DNA from: an uncultured Dysosmobacter sp.
GTDB taxonomy: Bacteria > Bacillota > Clostridia > Oscillospirales > Oscillospiraceae
Assembly: GCA_934597465.1 (NCBI GenBank)
Contig: CAKTSC010000084.1
Coordinates: forward strand, 1 to 6,347
Length of the DNA: 6,347 nt
Reading direction: 5' to 3'
The notes below the pieces were generated by a model. The model was not told the DNA's origin. It saw only the letters and a program-made list of their open reading frames with translations, and made no database searches. Each line of letters starts with the position of its first letter. The first letter of the stretch is position 1. Below are positions 1 through 5,001 of the stretch, one piece after another. The translations under genes and the position numbers were made by a program.

Positions 1-80
1 GTCCTCTCCCCCGCCCAAAATTCTCCCGGTTTTACCCTTGTTTGGCTCAGGGGATCTGACCGTGGCATTGGGGATTTTTT

Positions 81-100
81 ATTTCTACGATTGTAGAAAT
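81..100. promoter_or_regulatory. BlaI-type operator, distal copy
   Basis: This is a palindrome with perfect 8-bp arms, ATTTCTAC and GTAGAAAT, around a 4-bp centre. The TAC-N4-GTA core is the layout of operators bound by BlaI/MecI/CopY dimers. It lies just upstream of the -35 hexamer of the promoter for the BlaI-family gene, and a near-identical copy sits 48 bp downstream, centre to centre. Binding by the adjacent repressor is inferred. Confidence 0.82.
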
Positions 101-105
101 TCCGA

Positions 106-134
106 TTGACAAGGCAGGGCGAATCTGATATTCT
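106..134 (+). promoter_or_regulatory. Sigma-A-type promoter of the BlaI-family gene
   Basis: A perfect -35 hexamer TTGACA (106-111) is followed by a 17-bp spacer and a -10 hexamer TATTCT (129-134; 4 of 6 consensus bases). The -10 lies inside the second operator palindrome, and the first operator ends six bases upstream of the -35. Bound repressor should therefore block RNA polymerase. The next gene start is about 35 bp downstream. Confidence 0.75.
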
Positions 135-148
135 ACGGTTGTAGAATA
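129..148. promoter_or_regulatory. BlaI-type operator, proximal copy over the -10
   Basis: This palindrome has perfect 8-bp arms, TATTCTAC and GTAGAATA, around the centre GGTT. It matches the upstream copy in its core (TTCTAC-N4-GTAGAA) and differs only in the outer bases and the centre. It covers the -10 hexamer and the likely transcription start, the usual position for steric repression and autoregulation in BlaI/MecI systems. Confidence 0.83.
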
Positions 149-169
149 CTTTGAAAGGAAGTGGGGCGC

Positions 170-544
170 TTGGGAAAGATCCGGAGACTGCCGGAGGGGG
201 AGCGGGAGATCATGCTGCTGCTCTGGGAGCTGGAGCCGCCGGTGGAGCGGCACAGCATCGAGCAGGCCCTGGGGGCGAAGCACCTGGCGCCCAGCACCAT
301 CCTCACCTATCTCACGCGGCTGGTGGAGAAGGGCTTTCTCGCCGTGGCGAAGGAGGGGCGCAGCAACGCCTACACCCCCCTCATTTCCCGGCGGGACTAC
401 CTGGCCGCCGAGAGCCGGGAGCTGCTCGACCGGCTCTACGGCGGGTCGCTGCGGAGCTTCGCCGTGTCCCTCTGCGACGGCGGGATCCCGAAGGAGGAGA
501 TCGAGGAGCTACGGCGGATGCTGGAGGACGGCGAGCTGGGGTAA
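170..544 (+). CDS. BlaI/MecI/CopY-family transcriptional repressor
   Basis: This is a predicted 124-residue DNA-binding repressor of the family inactivated by a partner M56 protease. The winged helix is visible: an N-terminal helix with the family-typical EREIMLLLWE (residues 11-20), a recognition helix around LAPSTILTYLTRLVEKG (39-55), and a wing ending KEGRSNAYTP (61-70). The C-terminal helical part (about 75-120) matches the family's dimerisation region, and the length is normal. A TTG start at 170 is preferred because AAAGGAAG (154-161) is then about 8 nt upstream. The in-frame GTG at 161 would abut the ribosome-binding site and adds only three residues. Two matching operators lie over its own promoter, so it is probably autorepressed. 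The M56 gene downstream is the likely partner. The inducing signal and any targets elsewhere are unknown. Confidence 0.93.
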   Translation: MGKIRRLPEGEREIMLLLWELEPPVERHSIEQALGAKHLAPSTILTYLTRLVEKGFLAVAKEGRSNAYTPLISRRDYLAAESRELLDRLYGGSLRSFAVSLCDGGIPKEEIEELRRMLEDGELG

Positions 545-728
545 GTGGGGGCGCGTCCCGGTAGGCCGGGGCCGGTCGCCGCCGGGAGTTGCCGTTGGGC
601 TGAGCTTTTGCGTCCCTCCCTGCTGCGGATGTTGCTCCGATGCGGAGCGGGTGGGGCAGCGGGCGGGAGTCTGTGACCGGAGGATAGCCCGGCCCATTGG
701 CTCTGGGAACGGAGCGGAAATATCCGTT

Positions 729-748
729 GGGGCGTTGTCGATGGCTTT
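729..748 (+). repeat. Direct repeat, copy 1
   Basis: This 20-bp segment contains GGCGTTGTCGATGGC and recurs exactly at 863-882. Similarity extends on both sides: ATATCC lies upstream of both, and a T-rich then G-rich stretch lies downstream of both. It probably reflects local duplication or two copies of a dispersed intergenic repeat. Confidence 0.8.
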
Positions 749-788
749 CCGTTCTTTTGGGGGCCGGGCGTTGTATCCTGGCGATCCC

Positions 789-817
789 GGGCGGGCGCAG
801 AGGCCCGCCCCTACGGG
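789..817. repeat. GC-rich palindrome with CTACGGG tail, copy 1
   Basis: Arms GGGCGGGC (789-796) and GCCCGCCC (803-810) pair around a 6-nt loop and are followed by CTACGGG. The same architecture recurs at 4242-4272, and a related compact form occurs at 6144-6160, all outside conserved coding sequence. No T-run follows, so it is not a clear terminator. It resembles a dispersed extragenic palindrome. Confidence 0.65.
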
Positions 818-862
818 AGATGATGGGATGGTACGAGGGGCAGAGCGCCAATGCGGATATCC

Positions 863-882
863 GGGGCGTTGTCGATGGCTTT
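863..882 (+). repeat. Direct repeat, copy 2
   Basis: This is the exact second copy of the 20-bp repeat at 729-748. It ends 66 bp before the start codon of the M56 gene. Confidence 0.8.
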
Positions 883-948
883 GCTGCTCTTTCGGGGGAG
901 AGCCGGCAGTTGGCTTGGGAAAGGTCACGGGGAAATGGAGGGATCCCG

Positions 949-2400
949 ATGGATTGGAATTGGGTCTTGCGGATCGGGCTGGGGATCGTGCTGGCGGCTT
1001 CGGTGGGGCATGGGTTCCGGCGGGCCGGGCAATGGGAGAGCGGGGAGCGGTCGGACTTCTACACCCAGGAGCACTTCACCAATGTTTACCGCTCCCCGGG
1101 GAACTTCGCGTTCCTGCTGCTGAGCATTGCCGCTCTGGCCGCCTTCTTCTGGGGCGGCATCGGCAGGGCCGTCCTGCCGATGCTGGAGGCCACGATGGAT
1201 CTCAGTCTCTATTTCCTCCTTCTGCTGTTTTTCCTGCCGCTGCTGCGGCGGGAATTCTCTGCCCGGCTCTGCGCCACCCTCTGGCTGGCGCCCAGCTTTC
1301 TGGCCGCGGCCATGAACCTCTTCCTCCGGTACCGGAGGATCCCCCTCCTGGTGCTTCCCCTGCCGGAGGGGTTGCCGGAGGGGCTGGGCCGGGTGTGGCT
1401 GGCAGGCTTCCTGGGGGTCTTCGGCTGGCGATGCCTGAGCGACCTCCGCTTCCGCCGGGCGCTGCTGCGGGATGCCTATCCGGAGGAGGACGGGCATGTG
1501 CTGCGGGTCTGGCGGGAGGTGCGGGCGGAGCTGCGGCTGGAGGGGCAGGAGATCCGGCTGCTCCGCGCCCCGGCGGCGGTGGCTCCCCTTTCCCTGCGGC
1601 GGGGACTGCGGCAGTTTGCCACCGTCCTGCCGGAGTGGGACTACCCGGAGGAGGAGCTGCGCTTCCTCTTCTCCCATGAGCTCCACCACCTGCAGCGCCG
1701 GGACATCGACACCAAGGTCTTTCTGGCCTTCTGCCAGGGGCTCTGCTGGTTCAACCCCCTGGTGTGGCTGGCGGCGGAGAAGGGCTGCGACGACCTGGAG
1801 CTCTCCTGCGACGAGATCGTGCTGGCGGGCCGTGACGGGGAGCAGCGGCGGAGCTACGCCCGGCTGCTGCTCCAGTCCGCCGCCGAGGGCCGGGGCTTCA
1901 CCACCTGTCTCTCCGCCCGGGGGAAGAGCCTGCGCTACCGGCTGGAAAACGTCCTGAAGCCCCGGAAGCACCGGTCAGGCACGGTGCTTCTCGCGGCGGT
2001 GACGCTGGCCCTCTTCCTCTCCTGGGGGCGCTGCGCCATCAGCACCGCCCAGGGGACGCTGGGGGAGCTGGCCCTCCCGGAGGGCTGGGAGGGGATGGAT
2101 GTGGAGATCACCCTGACGGAGGCGGACGGGCGGCTGCGGACGTGCCCGGAGCCGGAGCGGCTGCTGGCGGAGCTGGCGGAGATCCCGGTCTGGGAGCTCC
2201 GGAGCCTTGGCCAGGTGGAGGACGGCGGCAGTCCCACCCTCTCCGTGGCCCTGAACCAGTACCACGTGCTCCGGGAGCTCCGGAGCCGGACGGTGACGCC
2301 GGGCTTCGGCTGGGCCAGCGGGCGGGGGGTCTTCTGGATGCCCCGGGAGGACGTGGACTGGGAGCGCATCCGGGCCTTCTTCCCGGAGGAAGGCGCTTAA
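949..2400 (+). CDS. M56-family (BlaR1/MecR1-like) membrane metalloprotease sensor
   Basis: This 483-residue membrane zinc protease probably inactivates the BlaI-family repressor when its sensor is triggered. Hydrophobic segments occur near residues 5-22, 51-70, 85-99, 108-126, 148-162 and 344-360. The protease signature is HELHH (243-247), then WFNPLVWLAA (267-276) and ELSCDEIVL (284-292), which supplies the family's downstream acidic ligand (E289). A preceding APAAVAPLSLRRG stretch fits the usual M56 fold. The C-terminal part after the last membrane helix is only about 120 residues and shows no SxxK or KTG penicillin-binding motifs, unlike BlaR1 and MecR1, so the ligand is unlikely to be a beta-lactam. 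The ATG at 949 is preferred: GGAGG (938-942) lies 6 nt upstream, and upstream in-frame codons translate repeat DNA. A terminator follows 10 bp after the stop. Confidence 0.92.
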   Translation: MDWNWVLRIGLGIVLAASVGHGFRRAGQWESGERSDFYTQEHFTNVYRSPGNFAFLLLSIAALAAFFWGGIGRAVLPMLEATMDLSLYFLLLLFFLPLLRREFSARLCATLWLAPSFLAAAMNLFLRYRRIPLLVLPLPEGLPEGLGRVWLAGFLGVFGWRCLSDLRFRRALLRDAYPEEDGHVLRVWREVRAELRLEGQEIRLLRAPAAVAPLSLRRGLRQFATVLPEWDYPEEELRFLFSHELHHLQRRDIDTKVFLAFCQGLCWFNPLVWLAAEKGCDDLELSCDEIVLAGRDGEQRRSYARLLLQSAAEGRGFTTCLSARGKSLRYRLENVLKPRKHRSGTVLLAAVTLALFLSWGRCAISTAQGTLGELALPEGWEGMDVEITLTEADGRLRTCPEPERLLAELAEIPVWELRSLGQVEDGGSPTLSVALNQYHVLRELRSRTVTPGFGWASGRGVFWMPREDVDWERIRAFFPEEGA

Positions 2401-2410
2401 ATAAGACCCA

Positions 2411-2446
2411 GCGCCCGGCGGAGACTTCCGCCGGGCGCATTCTTTT
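2411..2446 (+). terminator. Intrinsic terminator after the M56 gene
   Basis: A perfect 12-bp stem (2411-2422 with 2427-2438; left arm GCGCCCGGCGGA) encloses the loop GACT and is followed by ATTCTTTT. It starts 10 bp after the stop codon and closes the repressor/protease unit. Confidence 0.9.
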
Positions 2447-2469
2447 GGGCAAAGGGCGGATTCTGACGG

Positions 2470-2498
2470 TTGCCTTTCCCGGCGGAGTATGTTAAAAT
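2470..2498 (+). promoter_or_regulatory. Promoter of the barnase/barstar unit
   Basis: A -35 hexamer TTGCCT (2470-2475), a 17-bp spacer and a -10 hexamer TAAAAT (2493-2498; 5 of 6) are present. TGT directly upstream of the -10 makes an extended -10. An inverted repeat, TATGTT (2488-2493) and AACATA (2502-2507), straddles the -10 and could be an operator for an unidentified regulator. The transcript would have a leader of roughly 50 nt. Confidence 0.72.
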
Positions 2499-2527
2499 CA
2501 AAACATATTTCCGCCCATCGGCGGACA

Positions 2528-2541
2528 CCTCCCTCGGGAGG
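2528..2541 (+). promoter_or_regulatory. Leader hairpin over an upstream Shine-Dalgarno-like run
   Basis: CCTCC (2528-2532) can pair with GGAGG (2537-2541), which is the strongest Shine-Dalgarno match upstream of the ribonuclease gene. Two copies of GGCGGACACC (2520-2529 and 2547-2556) bracket the hairpin. A second purine-rich site, AAAGG (2544-2548), about 8 nt from the ATG, stays free and is better spaced. Restriction of translation is therefore possible but unproven. Confidence 0.4.
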
Positions 2542-2556
2542 GGAAAGGCGGACACC

Positions 2557-3105
2557 ATGAAGCTTACGCTCCGGCGCTTCGGCGCGGTATTCCTGTCCCT
2601 GGCCCTGCTGCTGGGCCTGCTCTCCGGCTGCGGCGCGGCCCCGGCGGGGGATGTCTCCTTCGGCGGCAGCGCCTATGGGGAGGACTGGGGCTCCCAGGAC
2701 GGCAGCGCCCTGCCGGGCACTTCCCAGGAGGACGTTCCCGGGAACGGATCCCGGGAGGAGGCCCTACCGGAGGACGGCAGCTATACAAGCGCCCAGGATG
2801 TGGCCGCGTACCTTGCGGCCTATGGGCATCTGCCCGGGAACTTTATCACCAAGAAGGAGGCCCGGGCTCTCGGCTGGGAGGGCGGCTCCCTGGAGCCCTA
2901 CGCCCCGGGCATGTGCATCGGCGGCGACCGCTTCGGCAACTACGAGGGGACGCTACCCGACGGCGACTACCACGAGTGCGACATTGACACCCTGGGGGCC
3001 GACCGCCGGGGCGCCAAGCGGCTGGTTTACGCCGACGACGGCCGCATCTACTACACCGAGGATCACTACGAGAGCTTCACGCTGCTCTACGGCAAGGAGG
3101 GCTGA
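2557..3105 (+). CDS. Barnase-family ribonuclease, predicted lipoprotein
   Basis: This 182-residue predicted exported guanyl-type ribonuclease (microbial N1/T1 family, barnase branch) cleaves RNA. A signal peptide with basic KLTLRR and a leucine-rich core ends in lipobox LSGC, giving a lipidated Cys25. An acidic, Gly/Ser-rich linker (about 26-75) precedes the nuclease domain (about 76-180). Barnase landmarks are clear: AQDVAAYLAAYGHLPGNFITKKEARALGW in outline at 79-107 (not contiguous identity), APGMCIGGDRFGN (116-128), and YYTEDHYESFTLLYG near the end. Counterparts of catalytic residues are present: K99 (Lys27), E140 (Glu73), R150 or R151 (Arg83), R155 (Arg87) and H170 (His102). Tyr129 sits where barnase has Arg59. 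The ATG at 2557 is chosen because it begins the signal peptide; upstream codons read promoter DNA. The barstar gene follows after 2 bp. Confidence 0.93.
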   Translation: MKLTLRRFGAVFLSLALLLGLLSGCGAAPAGDVSFGGSAYGEDWGSQDGSALPGTSQEDVPGNGSREEALPEDGSYTSAQDVAAYLAAYGHLPGNFITKKEARALGWEGGSLEPYAPGMCIGGDRFGNYEGTLPDGDYHECDIDTLGADRRGAKRLVYADDGRIYYTEDHYESFTLLYGKEG

Positions 3106-3107
3106 GG

Positions 3108-3377
3108 ATGGACATTCGCATCGACCTGACGGATGTGGACACCCCCGCCCAGGCCCGGCAGCGCCTCTCCGAGGCCCTGCCCCTGCCGGAGAACAAGGCC
3201 TGGAACCTGGACGCCCTCTACGATTTCCTGACGGAGCGGGCGGCGGGGTGGCGGGTGGTCTTCACCGGCTGCGCCGGGGCGGAGGAGCGCCTGCCCTCCT
3301 ACATGCGCTCCCTGCGGCGCATGTGCCGGGACGCTGAGGAGGAAACGCCGGAGCTCTACATCGCATTTCTGCCGTGA
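3108..3377 (+). CDS. Barstar-family ribonuclease inhibitor
   Basis: This 89-residue cytoplasmic inhibitor should bind and block the adjacent barnase-type ribonuclease before export. Length equals that of classical barstar. The core motif LPLPENKAWNLDALYDFL (24-41) aligns with barstar's LPEYYGENLDALWDCL, keeping Asp35 and Asp39, the main contacts with barnase's active site. The C-terminus ELYIAFLP matches the final barstar strand, and acidic residues at 75-79 lie where barstar has Glu76. Interface changes relative to barstar are Asn29 for Tyr29 and Tyr38 for Trp38. The ATG lies two bases after the ribonuclease stop, and the ribosome-binding site AAGGAGG (3094-3100) is inside that gene. This implies translational coupling, so inhibitor is made with the toxin. 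A terminator follows directly. Confidence 0.93.
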   Translation: MDIRIDLTDVDTPAQARQRLSEALPLPENKAWNLDALYDFLTERAAGWRVVFTGCAGAEERLPSYMRSLRRMCRDAEEETPELYIAFLP

Positions 3378-3383
3378 GAAAGG

Positions 3384-3413
3384 AAGGACGCCGCACCCGC
3401 GGCGTCCTTTTTT
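3384..3413 (+). terminator. Intrinsic terminator after the barstar gene
   Basis: The stem GGACGCCGC (3386-3394) pairs with GCGGCGTCC (3399-3407) around an ACCC loop. Two flanking A-T pairs extend it, and six T residues follow (3408-3413). It closes the ribonuclease/inhibitor unit six bases after the stop. Confidence 0.93.
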
Positions 3414-3434
3414 GTGAACTTTTTCGCGGAATGG

Positions 3435-3463
3435 TTGACAGAATCCGGTCTCTTTGCTATGGT
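3435..3463 (+). promoter_or_regulatory. Promoter of the paired small membrane-protein genes
   Basis: A perfect -35 TTGACA (3435-3440), a 17-bp spacer and a -10 TATGGT (3458-3463) are present. TGC immediately upstream gives an extended -10. The promoter lies between the barstar terminator and the first membrane-protein gene, about 50 bp before its ATG, so the pair is an independent transcription unit. Confidence 0.78.
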
Positions 3464-3511
3464 GAAGGAAGGAAGATGCCAATGGATGAATCGGATGGAA
3501 AGGAGTTTTGT

Positions 3512-3808
3512 ATGGAATTCCCGTTGATCATTCAGATGGCGCTCCCCCAGGTGCTGCCCCTGCTGCCTGGCTTTGGGGCGAGCCTTGCGGTGGGCGTCTG
3601 GCTGCTGCAGCCCCGGAAGTGGCGGGCGGCGGCCGGGGTAAGCTTCGCGGTCTACCTCCTCTGCGAGATCCTGTGGCAGCAGGCGGACGGGCACTGGGAC
3701 GACGTCTGGATCCTGATCCTGGGCGTGCTGGGGCTCAGCTGCTGCCTGGGGTTCCTGGCATCCCGGGTGATGTGGAGGATCAAGATGGGGAAGGATCCGG
3801 CGGCGTGA
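3512..3808 (+). CDS. Small integral membrane protein, unknown function (paralogue 1)
   Basis: I do not recognise a named family for this 98-residue protein. Three hydrophobic segments are visible, near residues 12-32, 42-55 and 65-88, separated by basic (QPRKWR) and polar/acidic (QQADGHWDD) loops, and a short charged tail KMGKDPAA ends it. That predicts a small three-helix inner-membrane protein without catalytic motifs. The ATG at 3512 has a strong AAAGGAG site (3499-3505) six bases upstream; longer in-frame starts begin inside the promoter or terminator. The next gene, 22 bp downstream, is a clear gapless paralogue: about 39 of the first 84 positions are identical by hand count, including FPLI, QM, LPGF-like, YLL, LLWQ-like and DVW..LILG. 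The pair probably arose by tandem duplication and may act as a heteromer. Confidence 0.8.
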   Translation: MEFPLIIQMALPQVLPLLPGFGASLAVGVWLLQPRKWRAAAGVSFAVYLLCEILWQQADGHWDDVWILILGVLGLSCCLGFLASRVMWRIKMGKDPAA

Positions 3809-3830
3809 GGCCGGGAGAAGGAGCGCAGCT

Positions 3831-4256
3831 ATGAGATTTCCGCTGATCGTTCAGATGGACTTTTCGGCCACCTACTGCCTGATCCCAGGATTTGTGATCT
3901 CCTTCCTCATCGGCCACTATCAGCTCCGGGGCCGGAACCGGTGGGAAACCATCGCCGTGTCCCTGGGGCTCTACCTGCTCTTTGAGCTTCTCTGGCAGGT
4001 GGTGGAGCGCCGCTGGAGCGACGTCTGGGTGCTGATCCTGGGCACCCTGGCCTTCAGCTGCCTGCTGGGCTCCCTGGCCGCCTGGGCCTGGGGAAAAAGC
4101 TCCGGGGGAAGGAACCCAAGACTGACTGAGGGGTTTTTGCGCCGGAAAACGCAATATGGAATGGGAGTCCCCGCGTGCCAGGCACGCGGGGACTTTGGTT
4201 TTTGGGGGAGATTGAGAATGGAGTCTGCGGGGGACGGGGATGGGGCGGCCGCGTAG
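3831..4256 (+). CDS. Small integral membrane protein, unknown function (paralogue 2, probably frameshifted at 3' end)
   Basis: The open frame is 141 codons, but only the first 88 or so residues resemble the paralogue upstream. These begin MRFPLIVQM and include three hydrophobic segments near 15-31, 42-56 and 64-87, with conserved YLL.E.LWQ and DVWVLILG. From about residue 90 the translation is low-complexity and passes through an intrinsic terminator (4166-4203), ending in the loop of a dispersed palindrome. TGA triplets occur in both other frames at 4123 and 4127, just after runs of five A and five G. A one-base indel there would give a protein of about 97-98 residues, equal to the 98-residue paralogue. 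The native gene therefore probably ends near 4125-4129. The ATG has AAGGAG (3818-3823) 7 nt upstream. Function unknown. Confidence 0.7.
   Translation: MRFPLIVQMDFSATYCLIPGFVISFLIGHYQLRGRNRWETIAVSLGLYLLFELLWQVVERRWSDVWVLILGTLAFSCLLGSLAAWAWGKSSGGRNPRLTEGFLRRKTQYGMGVPACQARGDFGFWGRLRMESAGDGDGAAA
4166..4203 (+). terminator. Intrinsic terminator inside the annotated 3' end of paralogue 2
   Basis: A 12-bp perfect stem, AGTCCCCGCGTG (4166-4177) with CACGCGGGGACT (4183-4194), has a 5-nt loop whose ends could pair further. It is followed by the interrupted T-run TTTGGTTTTT. It sits about 40 bp after the likely true stop of the membrane-protein gene, the normal terminator position. Confidence 0.75.
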
Positions 4257-4272
4257 GGCCGCCCCTACGGGG
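4242..4272. repeat. GC-rich palindrome with TACGGGG tail, copy 2
   Basis: A 9-bp stem, GGGGCGGCC (4242-4250) with GGCCGCCCC (4257-4265), encloses a 6-nt loop and is followed by TACGGGG. It shares layout and tail with the element at 789-817. It lies between converging genes, and the apparent stop of the membrane-protein frame falls in its loop. Confidence 0.65.
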
Positions 4273-4334
4273 TATTGGAGGGGTCGGGGAAGCAACGGAG
4301 AGTTATTCGTTGCGGTGGTCTGGCGGCGGGGCGG

Positions 4335-4877
4335 TCAGGCTGGGTGTCCGGCCTTGAAGCGGCGGTTGTTCTCCAGGAGCTCGTCGAAGGAGACCGGACG
4401 GAAGGCATTGATGTCCACGCCCGCGTTGAGGACGTTGTCCCGGGCGGCCAGGAGGGGCCAGTAGTCGGCGGAGGTGTCGTTATGGATGTGGCCGTGGATC
4501 ATGTAGGAGCGCTGGGCGTGCTTCCAGGTGAGGAGCGGGTAGTGGCAGAGAGTGAGGGAGCGCTTGCCGTCCGAGGTCTCCAGGAATTTGTCCACGCTGA
4601 GGAAGTAGCGGGAGTAATCGAACTTCGTCATCCAGGAGCTGTCGTGGTTGCCGACGATGAGGCGCTTCTTCCCCTTCAGGCGGCGGAGGACTTCCTCGGC
4701 GTCGGCGCTCCGGAAGAAGAGGTCGCCCAGGATGTAGACCGTGTCGTTTCCCGTCACCCGGGCGTTCCAGTTCTGAATCAGCGCCTCGTCCATCTCCCCG
4801 GCGGAGGGGAAGGGACGGCCGCAGAAGCGGATCACATTCCCGTGGCCGAAGTGCGTGTCCGCGGTGAAAAAGATCAT
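4335..4877 (-). CDS. Calcineurin-like metallophosphoesterase
   Basis: This predicted 180-residue cytosolic enzyme is a dinuclear-metal phosphoesterase. The family's metal-ligand motifs appear in order: ADTHFGH (6-12, the DxH box), GDLFF (51-55), GNHD (76-79), CHYP (111-114) and HGHIH (128-132). It is a short single-domain protein with no signal peptide or membrane segment. The substrate cannot be told from sequence; close relatives of this compact type are usually annotated only as metallophosphoesterase. The ATG at 4877 is preferred because GAAAGGGGGT (4886-4895 in plus coordinates) lies 8 nt upstream and the catalytic strand MIFFTAD begins there; upstream in-frame codons cover the promoter. 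It converges on the plus-strand membrane-protein unit and is probably transcribed alone, since a hairpin separates it from the MerR gene. Confidence 0.93.
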   Translation of the reverse strand: MIFFTADTHFGHGNVIRFCGRPFPSAGEMDEALIQNWNARVTGNDTVYILGDLFFRSADAEEVLRRLKGKKRLIVGNHDSSWMTKFDYSRYFLSVDKFLETSDGKRSLTLCHYPLLTWKHAQRSYMIHGHIHNDTSADYWPLLAARDNVLNAGVDINAFRPVSFDELLENNRRFKAGHPA

Positions 4878-4902
4878 GGCGCGGCACCCCCTTTCTGCTG
4901 CC

Positions 4903-4931
4903 AGTATAGCGGAAAATTGGGGGAAAGGGAA
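4903..4931 (-). promoter_or_regulatory. Promoter of the metallophosphoesterase gene
   Basis: On the minus strand the -10 is TATACT (4903-4908; 5 of 6), 17 bp from a weak -35 TTCCCT (4926-4931; 3 of 6). The -10 is about 25 bp before the start codon, leaving just room for the ribosome-binding site. Confidence 0.55.
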
Positions 4932-4939
4932 GGCTTTTC

Positions 4940-4984
4940 GGGGAAAGAACACGGCTCCCGGGGGAGGATCTCCCCCGGGAGCCG
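4940..4984 (-). terminator. Hairpin terminator after the MerR-family gene
   Basis: A perfect 14-bp GC-rich stem (4952-4965 with 4971-4984; 5-nt loop) is followed, reading the minus strand, by TGTTCTTT. It begins 17 bp past the MerR-family stop codon and separates that gene from the phosphoesterase gene. The T-run is interrupted, so termination efficiency is uncertain. Confidence 0.7.
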
Positions 4985-5001
4985 CCGGTTTACAGTCCGT
5001 C

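Larger units (their letters stand above)
545..948. other. Repeat-bearing intergenic gap between repressor and protease genes
   Basis: I see no convincing gene in these 404 bases. Long frames cross the stretch, but their translations are low-complexity and have no ribosome-binding site. The gap holds a 20-bp exact direct repeat (729-748 and 863-882, 134 bp apart, with similar flanks), a small hairpin GCTCCG/CGGAGC (634-648), and a GC-rich palindrome followed by CTACGGG (789-817). Genes of this type usually abut or overlap, so the gap looks like accumulated repeat sequence. No terminator with a T-run is visible, so transcription could continue into the protease gene. Confidence 0.7.

Noticed and set aside
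1..80. Possible partial gene at the left edge
   Set aside because: No frame shows a recognisable protein end or terminator; it looks like plain intergenic sequence.
697..948. N-terminal extension of the M56 protein from an upstream ATG
   Set aside because: The translation comes from the direct repeats and palindrome, has no ribosome-binding site, and the ATG at 949 has an ideal GGAGG.
925..1971. Long minus-strand frame opposite the M56 gene
   Set aside because: The translation is Q/P/R-rich and typical of antisense frames in GC-rich genes; it has no start signals.
4292..4313. Terminator for the phosphoesterase gene (GCAACG/CGTTGC)
   Set aside because: The stem is only 6 bp with a 10-nt loop and no real T-run on the minus strand.
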